Of a stretch of 43,511 bases of DNA, positions 16,925-25,858 are shown one piece after another (the stretch's first letter is position 1; each line of letters opens with the position of its first letter). Under the pieces are notes generated by a model, which worked only from the letters and a program-made list of their open reading frames with translations, ran no database searches and was not told where the DNA came from. The stretch spans positions 1 through 43,511 of the forward strand of contig NZ_SDZL01000023.1 of NCBI RefSeq assembly GCF_004210735.1, read 5' to 3'. A program made the translations under genes and the position numbers. This DNA is from Brevundimonas sp. Lineage in GTDB: Bacteria > Pseudomonadota > Alphaproteobacteria > Caulobacterales > Caulobacteraceae.

Positions 16925-17054
16925 ATCAAGGGTGACGGCTATTCCGGCGCCGATCGACCGGACGGCTCCCCGGCGTGCGCTACAATGCCGGATGTTCAAG
17001 CGCCCGGCTTCACCCCAGCGGATCTGGAACCGCGCCGGAGTTAGACTCTTGCAC

Positions 17055-17090
17055 TGCACTGCACTCTTTTCTTCTGCGGAGTGCAGTGCA
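17055..17090. terminator. Hairpin between gspM and the convergent prepilin peptidase gene
   Basis: A perfect 12-bp inverted repeat (TGCACTGCACTC at 17055-17066 with 17079-17090) has a 12-nt loop. It is built from repeated GCACT units. It lies 7 bp past the stop of the minus-strand gene and after the T2SS operon. No T-run follows on either strand, so it may be a bidirectional 3'-end hairpin without intrinsic termination. Confidence 0.45.
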
Positions 17091-17096
17091 ATCGCC

Positions 17097-17864
17097 TCAA
17101 AGGCCCAGCGGCCCATACAGCCGCGTCAGCCAGATCCCGGCCGCCAGAAACACCCCGAACGCCAGCCGGTCCTGAAGCCCGACGGGCCGCCGCAGGGCCA
17201 GTCGCGCCACGATCAGGCTGAGCCCTGCCGCCGACGCCCACAGCAGAACGCTGGGCAGACCCAGCCAACCGACCCAGGCCCCGCCTGCGCCCAGCAGGAA
17301 CGGGTCGCCCCCGCCCAATCCCTCTCGCCCCCGCACCCGACGATACAGCCACGCCAGCAGCCACAGCCCGCCAAAGCCGACGGCGGCGCCCGCCACGGCG
17401 TCGATCAGGGCGCCGCTCCAGTCGGCGCGACCCAGCCACAACGCCGCCGCCAGTCCGGTGACGAACAGCGGCGCCGTCAGGACGTCGGGCAGCCACTGAT
17501 GTTCGCCGTCCACCACCGCGATCAGCAGCAACTGCCACCCCAGCATGGCCAGCATCACCCCCTCGACCGGCGTGGCTGCGCTCACGGCAGCCCAGACGCC
17601 GATCCCTGCCGCCACCGCCTCCATCGCCGGATAGCGAACCGATATGGGGGAGCCACAATCCCGGCATCGCCCCCGCTGGCCCAGCCAGCCCAGCAACGGG
17701 ATCAACCGCCATGCCGACAGGGTCCGGCCGCAGTCCCGGCACCGCGACCGGCTCAGCACGATGGGCTCATCCAGCGGCAACCGCACGGACACCAGCGCCA
17801 GAAAGCTGCCGATCAGCAGCCCCGCCCCGGCCAGCAGCAACGCCATCGTCAGATTGACCGCCAT
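17097..17864 (-). CDS. gspO: Prepilin peptidase (GspO/PilD type)
   Basis: This membrane aspartyl protease cleaves pseudopilin leaders at G-F and usually N-methylates the new N-terminus. The 255-residue product is polytopic. A zinc-type double CxxC (Cys42, Cys45, Cys67, Cys70) marks the bifunctional form. The catalytic aspartates are probably Asp119 (VVDGEHQWLPD) and Asp187 (GGGDPFLLG). The usual Lys after the GxGD motif (GDxK) is replaced by Phe. The ATG follows a GGGGGA ribosome-binding site. It is convergent with the T2SS operon it serves. Confidence 0.9.
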   Translation of the reverse strand: MAVNLTMALLLAGAGLLIGSFLALVSVRLPLDEPIVLSRSRCRDCGRTLSAWRLIPLLGWLGQRGRCRDCGSPISVRYPAMEAVAAGIGVWAAVSAATPVEGVMLAMLGWQLLLIAVVDGEHQWLPDVLTAPLFVTGLAAALWLGRADWSGALIDAVAGAAVGFGGLWLLAWLYRRVRGREGLGGGDPFLLGAGGAWVGWLGLPSVLLWASAAGLSLIVARLALRRPVGLQDRLAFGVFLAAGIWLTRLYGPLGL

Positions 17865-18051
17865 TCGTCCCCCGATCCGATCCTTCCGCAGTAGGGCGCC
17901 GGGCCTCGCCCTGCCAGCCCGTCGCTCCGTCGCATCCTGGCGTTATTGGTCGAATGTCGGTCGCAGACCGGTGGCTGATCGCACACTCAGGGGTCATGAC
18001 GATGATCCATGGCGTGTCGCCCTCCAACGGCGCGCCGGGGGATTCCGACTG

Positions 18052-18088
18052 CCACGACACGGGGCGCCATCTACGCCCCGTGTCGTGG
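18052..18088. repeat. Perfect 15-bp inverted repeat upstream of the DUF3617 gene
   Basis: Arms 18052-18066 (CCACGACACGGGGCG) and 18074-18088 enclose a 7-nt loop. It lies 54 bp before the DUF3617 lipoprotein start, in the 277-bp gap divergent from the prepilin peptidase gene. No T-run follows. It could be a leader hairpin in the mRNA or an operator. Apart from this hairpin I see no gene in 17865-18141. Confidence 0.5.
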
Positions 18089-18141
18089 CTCGATGGCGTC
18101 CCGCAATCCTCGGGCCCGCCCTCCAACCTTCGGAAGCACCT

Positions 18142-18675
18142 ATGAAAATCCCCTCCCTGATCACTCTGGCCTCTGTCCTGGCCCTGTCGGCCTGTGGCGA
18201 TCAGACCGCCGCCCCCGGCGCCGACAAGGCCGAAGCCGGTGAAACCGCGTCGACTGCCAGCAACCTGTCCTTCGATCCCGCCGGCATGCCCATCTTCAAG
18301 GCTGGCCTGTGGGAATCGACCCATGTGGAAGGCGACGAAAAGGGCGAATCCAACCGCATGTGCGTCGGCCCCGAGCTTGACGCCGAAACCCGCGAACAGC
18401 TGTTCGGCGAACAGCCCGGCTGCACCAAGTCCGTCGACCGCGCCCGTGGCGGCCTCAAGGTCTCGGGCGTTTGCGTCCAGTCGGGCGTGCACACCAAGAC
18501 GAACATCACAATGGTCGGCAGCCAGACCGAGCAGATCATGACCCTGGAAATGGCGATCGATAACACGGCCGACGCCGAGCCCGCCTCGACCCACAAGATG
18601 GCCATCAAATCGCGCTGGGTCGGCCCTTGCCCCGTCGGCATGCAGCCGGGCGATCTGGTTCAGGACGGCGAGTAA
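18142..18675 (+). CDS. DUF3617-family lipoprotein
   Basis: The 177-residue product has a signal peptide with lipobox LSAC (Cys18). A DUF3617-type domain follows, marked by FKAGLWEST, the MC pair (RMCVGPE) and several cysteines. The function of the family is unknown; members are usually periplasmic or outer-membrane associated. The ATG at 18142 follows GGAAG with 5-bp spacing; the frame is open further upstream but without a signal. It is a single-gene unit convergent with carB. Confidence 0.75.
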   Translation: MKIPSLITLASVLALSACGDQTAAPGADKAEAGETASTASNLSFDPAGMPIFKAGLWESTHVEGDEKGESNRMCVGPELDAETREQLFGEQPGCTKSVDRARGGLKVSGVCVQSGVHTKTNITMVGSQTEQIMTLEMAIDNTADAEPASTHKMAIKSRWVGPCPVGMQPGDLVQDGE

Positions 18676-18749
18676 ACGCCGTCCCAGGGAATGTCGCGCG
18701 GGGACATCCCCCGTTGTCGCGCGACAGGCCTCGCCCCTTCGCGAGGCCG

Positions 18750-18777
18750 GACGCCGCCGGGTCCCCCCGGCGGCGTC
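18750..18777. terminator. Hairpin between convergent DUF3617 and carB genes
   Basis: A perfect 12-bp stem (18750-18761 with 18766-18777) has loop TCCC. Two more hairpins lie beside it: GCCTCGC/GCGAGGC near 18728-18747, and TGTCGCGCG/CGCGCGACA at 18692-18726. No T-run is present on either strand. The cluster probably marks both 3' ends. Confidence 0.5.
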
Positions 18778-18811
18778 GTCAATTCCGGATCATTCCGGTG
18801 AGGTTCCAAAT

Positions 18812-21800
18812 TCAGGCGTAGCCCTGGATCGGCCGGACATCCAGTTCGCCGGCTTTGATGGCCGCGATGCCCTGCGCCGCCGCCAGCGCCCCGGCGGCGG
18901 TGGTGTAGTAGGGGATCTTCATCATCAGCGCCGAGCGGCGGATCGAGAAGCTGTCGGCCAGCGCCTGCTTGCCTTCGGTCGTGTTGAAGACCAGCTGAAC
19001 CTCACCATTCTTCATCGCGTCCACGACGTTCGGGCGGCCTTCCAGCACCTTCTTGACGAAGCCGACGTCCAGCCCCTGGTCCTTCAGATAGGTGTGGGTG
19101 CCGCCGGTGGCGATGACCGCGAACCCTTGGGCCAACAGGGCTTTCACGGCCTCGAGGATGAAAGGCTTGTCGGCGTCCTTGACCGAGACGAAGGCGGTCC
19201 CCTCGGTCGGCAGGACGGTGCCGCCGCCGATCTGGGACTTGGCGAAGGCGCGGGCGAAGGCGGGGGCCATGTCGGCCTCGCCGTCCCGCTTCCAGTCCAG
19301 ACCCATGACCTCGCCGGTCGAGCGCATTTCCGGTCCCAGCACCGTGTCCACGCCCGCGAAGCGCGCGAACGGGAAAACCGCTTCCTTGACCGCGATATGG
19401 TCATGCGGCTTGTCGGCCAGGCCGAAGGAGGCCAGCGGCACGCCCGCCATGACCTTGGCGGCGATGGCGGCGATGGGCTGGCCGATGGTCTTGGCCACGA
19501 AGGGCGCCGTGCGGCTGGCGCGCGGGTTCACTTCCAGCACGAAGATACGCGGCGCGGCGCTGTGCGGCTCCTCGATGGCGAACTGCACATTCATCAGGCC
19601 GCGCACCTTCAGGGCCCGCGCCATGGCCTCGGTCTGGCGCTTCAGCTCGTCCACGATCTCGGGCCGCAACGAGAAGGGCGGCATCGAACAGGCGCTGTCG
19701 CCCGAGTGGACGCCGGCTTCCTCGATATGTTCCAGCACGCCGGCGACAAAGACCGTCTCGTCATCGCACAGAGCGTCGACGTCCACCTCGGTGGCGCGGT
19801 TCAGATAGTGGTCGATCAGGACGGGATCGCTGCCCGAGACGCGCATGGCCTCATGGACATAGCGGTCCAGTTGCTCACGATCATGGACGATCATCATGCC
19901 GCGTCCGCCCAGCACGTATGAGGGGCGCAGCACGACCGGATAGCCGACCTCCTCGGCCTTCTGCGCGGCTTCTTCGGCGCTGCGGGCCAGGCCGTTCGGC
20001 GGCTGCATCAGGCCGATGTCCTGCAACATGCGCTGAAACCGCTCGCGGTCCTCGGCCAGGTCGATGCTGTCGACGCTGGTGCCCAGGATCGGCACGCCGT
20101 CCTCTTGCAGGGCGTGGGCCAGCTTCAGCGGGGTCTGGCCGCCGAACTGCACGACGACGCCGATCAGCTCGCCCTTCGAACGCTCGACGTCGATCAGCTC
20201 CAGCACGTCCTCTTCGGTCAGAGGCTCGAAATACAGACGGTCGGAGGTGTCGTAGTCGGTCGAGACGGTCTCGGGGTTGCAGTTGACCATGATCGACTCG
20301 ACGCCGATGTCCGCAAAGGCGAAGGCCGCGTGACAGCAGCAGTAGTCGAACTCGATCCCCTGACCGATCCGGTTGGGCCCGCCGCCCAGGATGATGGCCT
20401 TCTTCCTGTCCGACGGCTCGGCCTCGCACTCGGGAACCTGGCCCAGGGCGCCGGTCTCATAGGTCGAATACATATAGGCCGTGGCGCTGGCGAACTCGGC
20501 GGCGCAGGTGTCGATGCGCTTGAACACCGGGCGGACGTCCAGACTGCGACGGGCCTTGCGCACCTCGGCCTCGGTCTTGCCGGTCAGGGTCGCCAGTCGG
20601 GCGTCCGAGAAGCCCTTGGACTTCAGCTTGCGGAAGGCGGTCGGTTCGGTCGGCAGGCCCTGGACGCGGACGTGACCCTCGGTGCGGACGATGTCGGCGA
20701 TCTGGCGCAGGAACCACGGCTCATACGAGCAGGCGGCATGGACCTCCTCGACCGACAGACCGTGACGGAAGGCCTGGGCGATGACGCGGATGCGGTCGGG
20801 CGTCGGCTGGCCCAGCGCCCTGACGACGGCGGCGCGGATGGAGGATTCGTCCTCCATCTCGGTCACGCCCTCGATCTCGATGTCGTCGAAACCGGACAGA
20901 CCGGTTTCCAGCCCGCGCAGGGCCTTCTGCATCGATTCCTGGAAGGTGCGGCCGATGGCCATGACCTCGCCGACCGACTTCATGGCCGTGGTCAGGTGCG
21001 GCTCGGAGCCCGGGTATTTCTCGAAGGCGAAACGAGGGATCTTGATAACGACATAGTCGATCGACGGCTCGAAGCTGGCCGGGGTGACCTGGGTGATGTC
21101 GTTCTGAAGCTCGTCCAGCGTATAGCCGACGGCCAGGCGTGCGGCGACCTTGGCGATGGGGAAGCCGGTGGCCTTTGACGCCAGCGCCGAGGACCGCGAC
21201 ACGCGCGGGTTCATCTCGATCACGACCATGCGGCCGTCGGCAGGATTGATGGCCCACTGGACGTTCGAGCCGCCTGTCTCGACTCCGATCTCGCGCAGGA
21301 CGTTGATCGAGCCCGTCCGCATCAACTGGTATTCTTTGTCCGTCAGCGTCAGGGCCGGGGCCACGGTGATGCTGTCGCCGGTGTGGACGCCCATCGGATC
21401 GATGTTCTCGATCGAGCAGATGATGATGCAGTTGTCCGCCGTGTCGCGGACGACCTCCATCTCGTACTCCTTCCAGCCCAGCACCGACTCTTCGATCAGC
21501 ACCTCGGTGGTCGGCGACAGGTCCAGGCCGCGCTCCACGATCTCGTGGAACTCCTCGACGTTATAGGCGATGCCGCCGCCGGTCCCGGCCAGGGTGAAGG
21601 ACGGCCGGACGATGGCCGGCAGGCCGACGAAGGCCAGGGCCTCGTCCGCCTCCTCGATCTTGTGGATGGCGCGGCTGCGGGGCGACTCCAGGCCCAGCTT
21701 GTCCATGGCGTCGCGGAATTTCTGACGATCCTCGGCCTTGTCGATGACGTCGGCCTTGGCCCCGATCATCTCGACGCCGTATTTCGCCAGGGTGCCCGAG

Positions 21801-22111
21801 GCGTCCAGCGCCAGAGCCGTGTTCAGCGCGGTCTGGCCGCCCATGGTCGGCAGCAGGGCGTCGGGCCGCTCTTTCGCAATGATCTTCTCGACGAAGGCGG
21901 GGGTGATCGGCTCGATATAGGTGGCGTCGGCCACTTCCGGGTCGGTCATGATCGTGGCGGGGTTGGAGTTCACCAGGATGACCCGGTAGCCCTCGGCCTT
22001 CAGCGCCTTGCAGGCCTGAACGCCCGAATAGTCGAACTCACACGCCTGACCGATCACGATCGGGCCGGCGCCGATGATCAGGATGGACTGGATGTCTGTG
22101 CGCTTGGGCAT
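18812..22111 (-). CDS. carB: Carbamoyl-phosphate synthase large subunit
   Basis: This enzyme makes carbamoyl phosphate from bicarbonate, ammonia (from CarA) and two ATP, for pyrimidine and arginine synthesis. The 1099-residue product has two ATP-grasp halves. The first starts [20 protein letters not shown], the second [23 protein letters not shown] near residue 570. Both carry the ribose/metal motif VIEMNPR or VLEVNPR. A C-terminal MGS-type allosteric domain (about 965-1085) follows. It is slightly longer than the E. coli protein (1073), as usual in alphaproteobacteria. The ATG has no clear Shine-Dalgarno sequence and lies 10 bp after the RraB-like gene, so the two are probably co-transcribed. 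Confidence 0.98.
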   Translation of the reverse strand: MPKRTDIQSILIIGAGPIVIGQACEFDYSGVQACKALKAEGYRVILVNSNPATIMTDPEVADATYIEPITPAFVEKIIAKERPDALLPTMGGQTALNTALALDASGTLAKYGVEMIGAKADVIDKAEDRQKFRDAMDKLGLESPRSRAIHKIEEADEALAFVGLPAIVRPSFTLAGTGGGIAYNVEEFHEIVERGLDLSPTTEVLIEESVLGWKEYEMEVVRDTADNCIIICSIENIDPMGVHTGDSITVAPALTLTDKEYQLMRTGSINVLREIGVETGGSNVQWAINPADGRMVVIEMNPRVSRSSALASKATGFPIAKVAARLAVGYTLDELQNDITQVTPASFEPSIDYVVIKIPRFAFEKYPGSEPHLTTAMKSVGEVMAIGRTFQESMQKALRGLETGLSGFDDIEIEGVTEMEDESSIRAAVVRALGQPTPDRIRVIAQAFRHGLSVEEVHAACSYEPWFLRQIADIVRTEGHVRVQGLPTEPTAFRKLKSKGFSDARLATLTGKTEAEVRKARRSLDVRPVFKRIDTCAAEFASATAYMYSTYETGALGQVPECEAEPSDRKKAIILGGGPNRIGQGIEFDYCCCHAAFAFADIGVESIMVNCNPETVSTDYDTSDRLYFEPLTEEDVLELIDVERSKGELIGVVVQFGGQTPLKLAHALQEDGVPILGTSVDSIDLAEDRERFQRMLQDIGLMQPPNGLARSAEEAAQKAEEVGYPVVLRPSYVLGGRGMMIVHDREQLDRYVHEAMRVSGSDPVLIDHYLNRATEVDVDALCDDETVFVAGVLEHIEEAGVHSGDSACSMPPFSLRPEIVDELKRQTEAMARALKVRGLMNVQFAIEEPHSAAPRIFVLEVNPRASRTAPFVAKTIGQPIAAIAAKVMAGVPLASFGLADKPHDHIAVKEAVFPFARFAGVDTVLGPEMRSTGEVMGLDWKRDGEADMAPAFARAFAKSQIGGGTVLPTEGTAFVSVKDADKPFILEAVKALLAQGFAVIATGGTHTYLKDQGLDVGFVKKVLEGRPNVVDAMKNGEVQLVFNTTEGKQALADSFSIRRSALMMKIPYYTTAAGALAAAQGIAAIKAGELDVRPIQGYA

Positions 22112-22121
22112 CGGCGTCTAC

Positions 22122-22475
22122 TCAGTTCGTCACGACCGCGCACTCCCAGCCGTCATAGTCCAGCTGAAAGGCCGCGGCCCAGGATTGCATCATGGCCGAC
22201 ACAGGCGCGAAGGACGCCTCGTCGACCGGAATCGTCGTCTCCAGCACCAGGGATTCCTCATCCCCGCGTGTCAGATAGCCGGCGCGGCGCGCGACCTCGT
22301 TCAGATCGCCCAGCCCCGCATCATCGCCATTGAAAAAGAACAGCATATGGCGCGGCGTGATCCCGCTGTCGCCCTGCTCCAGCAGGGCGGCGCGCACCAT
22401 GGCGTCTCTTTCATCATGACTGTCCAGGGCGGTGGTCTCCACGCGCGCGAAAAGCCGGACGCAGGCGTCGCCCAC
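22122..22475 (-). CDS. RraB-family protein (possible ribonuclease E inhibitor)
   Basis: The 117-residue product resembles RraB, a small protein that binds RNase E and modulates mRNA decay. The RraB-like part is MLFFFNGDDAGLGDLNEVARRAGY and the end FQLDYDGWEC, matching the FDVEYDGW segment of E. coli RraB. The N-terminal acidic segment of E. coli RraB is not obvious. The start is GTG at 22475; an ATG 25 codons inside (22400) would still contain the domain. It lies immediately upstream of carB. Whether it acts on RNase E here is inference. Confidence 0.6.
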   Translation of the reverse strand: MGDACVRLFARVETTALDSHDERDAMVRAALLEQGDSGITPRHMLFFFNGDDAGLGDLNEVARRAGYLTRGDEESLVLETTIPVDEASFAPVSAMMQSWAAAFQLDYDGWECAVVTN

Positions 22476-22711
22476 GGCCGATCCGTTCGGGTTGTCGGTT
22501 AAGCGGCCCGTTTAGAGAGGGAAGCCCCTCTCGGCAAGGTTTCCGTGCGACGCGATGTATTCATTCTTGTGTGACAAAGTTTCGCTTCAATTGGGGTAAT
22601 TGTGGCGAGTAATCGACATATCGATGTCAGATATAATAGTCACATGTGACTATATCACCGGTATGCGATTGGGTGGAATGTGGTGAAGCTTAGCAAAGGG
22701 ATCGCGGTGCG
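22476..22711. promoter_or_regulatory. AT-rich promoter region of the second TonB receptor
   Basis: This 236-bp region is clearly AT-richer than its surroundings, mostly at 22555-22660. It contains a perfect 18-bp palindrome (22636-22653) and smaller inverted repeats GACAT-ATCG-ATGTC (about 22614-22627) and CAATT-GGGGT-AATTG (about 22589-22603). The hairpin GAGAGGG/CCCCTCTC near 22515-22535 may be a promoter-proximal structure. No riboswitch consensus was recognised. Confidence 0.5.
22636..22653. promoter_or_regulatory. 18-bp palindromic operator candidate
   Basis: The sequence ATAGTCACATGTGACTAT is a perfect palindrome ending 58 bp before the chosen start of the receptor gene. It has the size and position of a binding site for a dimeric regulator, and its position suits repression. 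The regulator family is not known; the TCACA-TGTGA arms are in the opposite order from a CRP/FNR site. Confidence 0.5.
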
Positions 22712-25669
22712 ATGATCGAGAAGCGGCAGGGTTTGATGAATACCACCGTTCTGGCCGGTTTTGTCGGGGTGGCGGGGTTGGCTTTTGCGGATTCTGCTTG
22801 GGCGCAGGAGACGCCGCAATCGCAACCGACGGAAATCGAGGAGGTTGTGATCACGGGCTCGCGGATTCCGCGCCCGAATCTGGAACAACCGACCCCCGTG
22901 GCGACGGTGTCGCGCGAGGCGATTGAAACGGCCGGGACCCAGAATCTGGGCGACATCATCGCAGAACTGCCGGCGTTGAGCGCCAACGACACCGTGCGGG
23001 GCAACTCCGACAGCTTCGGCGATTCAGGCGGATTGAATTTCGCCAACCTGCGGTCCTTGGGCGCTGCGCGAACCCTGACGCTGATAGATGGCAAGCGGCA
23101 CGTCGGGGGTGACGCCGGTAACGCCGCGGTCGATCTGAACGCCATTCCCGCTGCCCTGGTCGATCGGGTCGAGGTGATCACGGGCGGCGCCTCGGCCGTC
23201 TATGGCTCGGACGCCGTCACGGGCGTGGTCAACATCATCCTCAAGGACGACTTCGAAGGCGGCGAGATCACGGTTCAGGGGTCGGGCGCCGAGTCGGGTG
23301 ACGGCCGCGAATGGGCGATCAACGGACTGTATGGCCGGAACTTCAACTCGGGCCGCGGGAATGTCACCGCGACCCTGTTCTACGACCATTCCGATCAGGT
23401 CCTGGCCAGCGACATCGGCGCGCTCAAGAACTGGGGCACGATCGTCAATCCGGCGAACACCGGTCCGGCGGACGGCATTCCCAACCGCATCACGGTGCCC
23501 AATGTCCTGACCGATTATCTGGACGAAAACGGGGTGATCCTGGACTGGAACACCTTCGACATCATCTCGGCGTTGACCAATGACGGCAGTCCGGTGCCGC
23601 AGGCGCAGAGGTTGGGCACCAACAGCTTCGCCTTCGGCCAGTTCGATGAATGCGAGACCTGCACTGCGCTGGACGACTATATCGTGCTGGTCCCCAAGAC
23701 GGATCGTTACGGCACGAACATTCGCCTGCGCTATGATCTGACGTCCAACATCACGGCCTATCTGGACGCCAAATACGTGCGGTCCGAGATTGAGGATTTC
23801 GTCCAGCCGTCCTTCACCTTCGGCGACTATTTCATCGAAGCCGATAACGCCTTCATCACGCCCGAAATCGCGGCCGTGGTCGCGGGCCGCGACATCACCT
23901 TTGGCCGCTTCAACGAGGACGTGGGCGTTCGCCGCAACGACATCACGCGCGAGACCTACCGGGCCGTGGCCGGCCTGCGTGGCGATCTGGAAACGGGCTT
24001 CGCCGATTTCAAATGGGACCTGTCCTACAACTACGGTGAAACCCGGAACGAGTTCAGGGGTAGCGGCACCCTGATCCCCGGCAACTATGCCGCCGCCATC
24101 GATTCCGTGGTGGCGCCGGATGGCTCCATCCAGTGCCGGGTCAACGTCCCCTCGGCCCAGTACGACGGCTACGAGGCCCCCGAGGGCCTGACCAGCGACA
24201 CCTGCGTGCCATTCAATCCGTTCGGTCGTCAGAACACGGCCTCGGCCATCGACTATGTCAGCCATGACTCGATCCGGACCCACACCATCACCCAGGAGGT
24301 GCTGTCCGGCCTGTTCAACTTCGACACGTCGAAATTCTTCAATCTGCAGGGCGGGCCGGTCGCCTTCGCCGGAGGCTTCGAATACCGCAAGGAAACCAGC
24401 GAGAACATCAACGACCCGTTCGTGAAGTCGGGCCTGTCGGATACGGCGCCGCAGCCTGACGCCTATGGCGAGTTCGACGTCACCGAAGGTTTCCTTGAGT
24501 TCAACGCGCCCCTGCTGGCGGACCTGCCCTGGGCCTATCGCCTGTCGATCGACGGGGCCTATCGCTACGCGGACTATTCGACGGTCGGCGGGGCCGAGGC
24601 GTGGAAGGTCGGCGCCATCTACGCCCCGGTTCGCGACATCACCTTCCGCGGCACCTATTCGCGGGCAGTGCGGGCCCCGAACATCACCGAGGCGTTCCTG
24701 CCGTCATCGGCCGGTTTCTTCTCGGTTACAGATCCTTGCGATGTCGATAACATCGATCTGGATCCGGACCGCGCGGCTAACTGCGCCGCAGCGGGAGTGC
24801 CTGCAAACTTCAACTCGAACACCAACGCCTCGATCGAAGGATTCTCGAGCGGCAATCCGGACCTTGAGGCCGAAGAGGCCAAGAGCTGGACTGCGGGGGT
24901 CGTGCTGCAACCGCGCTGGGTTCGCGGGCTGAGCTTCACCGCCGACTACTATGACATCCAGATCGACAATGCGATCTCGCTGGTGGGCGCCCAGGACATC
25001 ATCGACAACTGCTACGACGCCAGCGGCGGCCTGGATCCCAGCTTCTGTTCGCTGTTTACGCGCGGCGCGGACAGCAACATCGACTTCATCGAGACGACCT
25101 TCATCAACGCCGCCGCCCTGACGACCAGGGGGTGGGATTTCGAACTGGCCTACACGCGCAATCTGGAAGAAATCGCCGAGGCCAATCCGGCCATGTTCGG
25201 CGGCCTGCGTGGTCGTTTGACCGGGGTGTTGACGGCGAACAAGCTGGAGGAGCTCAACTTCTTCGCCTTCGCTGATCGACCCGACGAAATCGACGTCGAA
25301 CAGGGCGAGATCGGTGATCCGGAATGGTCGTTCAAATCCCGCCTGACATGGCAGAACGGACCGCTGGCCCTGACCTGGGCCACCCGATACGAGGATCGCG
25401 TCGCTCGGTTTGATGTCACGCCGACGCCGGGCGTGAACACCGAGGAGAACGCCTTCCCGGCCTATGTCCCGGCCCAGACCTACCACGACTTCGTGGTGCG
25501 TTACCGGATCGACAATGCCCCCTGGATCGCCAAGGGGATCGAACTGTTCGCCGGCGTGAACAACATCACGGACAAGGAGATGCCGTACGGCCTTACGGGC
25601 AACGGCGCGTCATCGACCTATGATCTGTATGGGCGGCAGTTCTTCGGCGGGATTCGCGCCAGCTTCTGA
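22712..25669 (+). CDS. TonB-dependent outer-membrane receptor
   Basis: The 985-residue receptor has a Sec signal peptide (cleavage near AWA-QE, 31), a TonB-box-like segment EIEEVVITGSRIPR (41-54) and a plug domain (about 60-175, with LTLIDGKRHVGG and VEVITGGASAVYGSDAVTGVVNII). A long barrel ends in GGIRASF. The plug type (SRIxR and GASAxYGSDAxxGVxN) is common among the large Caulobacterales/Sphingomonadales receptors for carbohydrates and other nutrients. The ligand cannot be told. The start at 22712 supplies the charged n-region (IEKRQG); ATG 22736 would give an uncharged signal peptide. It is a single-gene unit with its own terminator. Confidence 0.92.
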   Translation: MIEKRQGLMNTTVLAGFVGVAGLAFADSAWAQETPQSQPTEIEEVVITGSRIPRPNLEQPTPVATVSREAIETAGTQNLGDIIAELPALSANDTVRGNSDSFGDSGGLNFANLRSLGAARTLTLIDGKRHVGGDAGNAAVDLNAIPAALVDRVEVITGGASAVYGSDAVTGVVNIILKDDFEGGEITVQGSGAESGDGREWAINGLYGRNFNSGRGNVTATLFYDHSDQVLASDIGALKNWGTIVNPANTGPADGIPNRITVPNVLTDYLDENGVILDWNTFDIISALTNDGSPVPQAQRLGTNSFAFGQFDECETCTALDDYIVLVPKTDRYGTNIRLRYDLTSNITAYLDAKYVRSEIEDFVQPSFTFGDYFIEADNAFITPEIAAVVAGRDITFGRFNEDVGVRRNDITRETYRAVAGLRGDLETGFADFKWDLSYNYGETRNEFRGSGTLIPGNYAAAIDSVVAPDGSIQCRVNVPSAQYDGYEAPEGLTSDTCVPFNPFGRQNTASAIDYVSHDSIRTHTITQEVLSGLFNFDTSKFFNLQGGPVAFAGGFEYRKETSENINDPFVKSGLSDTAPQPDAYGEFDVTEGFLEFNAPLLADLPWAYRLSIDGAYRYADYSTVGGAEAWKVGAIYAPVRDITFRGTYSRAVRAPNITEAFLPSSAGFFSVTDPCDVDNIDLDPDRAANCAAAGVPANFNSNTNASIEGFSSGNPDLEAEEAKSWTAGVVLQPRWVRGLSFTADYYDIQIDNAISLVGAQDIIDNCYDASGGLDPSFCSLFTRGADSNIDFIETTFINAAALTTRGWDFELAYTRNLEEIAEANPAMFGGLRGRLTGVLTANKLEELNFFAFADRPDEIDVEQGEIGDPEWSFKSRLTWQNGPLALTWATRYEDRVARFDVTPTPGVNTEENAFPAYVPAQTYHDFVVRYRIDNAPWIAKGIELFAGVNNITDKEMPYGLTGNGASSTYDLYGRQFFGGIRASF

Positions 25670-25690
25670 GGCGCGGGCACATGGCAGAAG

Positions 25691-25717
25691 GGGCGGTCCC
25701 ATGGGCCGCCCTTTTTT
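25691..25717 (+). terminator. Rho-independent terminator of the second TonB receptor
   Basis: A GGGCGG(T)CCC - ATG - GGGCCGCCC stem with one bulge is followed by six T (25712-25717). It lies 21 bp past the receptor stop codon. Confidence 0.85.
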
Positions 25718-25858
25718 GGACTATTCGGTCGGTGCTCGAGGCCGTCCAGGTGCCAACGCCCGCCAAGGACCGGTCGAATCCTGGTCGCAGGTTTCCCGCA
25801 CAGGTGGTGCGTGACGGCAAGGTATCGCCGTTACCGTAGTTAGCTGGTGAGGATCGAC

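Noticed and set aside
16932..17894. Plus-strand frame of 320 codons opposite the prepilin peptidase gene
   Set aside because: Gln/Pro/Arg-rich product without motifs, while the minus strand has a complete GspO with all cysteines and aspartates.
17767..18594. Minus-strand frame opposite the DUF3617 gene
   Set aside because: No start signal or domain; it crosses the perfect hairpin and the promoter region.
22030..22110. Possible riboswitch or attenuator before carB
   Set aside because: Only a 10-bp gap separates carB from the upstream gene, with no leader structure or pyrimidine-rich attenuator.
22497..22520. CtrA-like site (TTAA-N7-TTAAC) upstream of the second receptor
   Set aside because: Only the first TTAA is present; the second half is GTTTAG at a different spacing.
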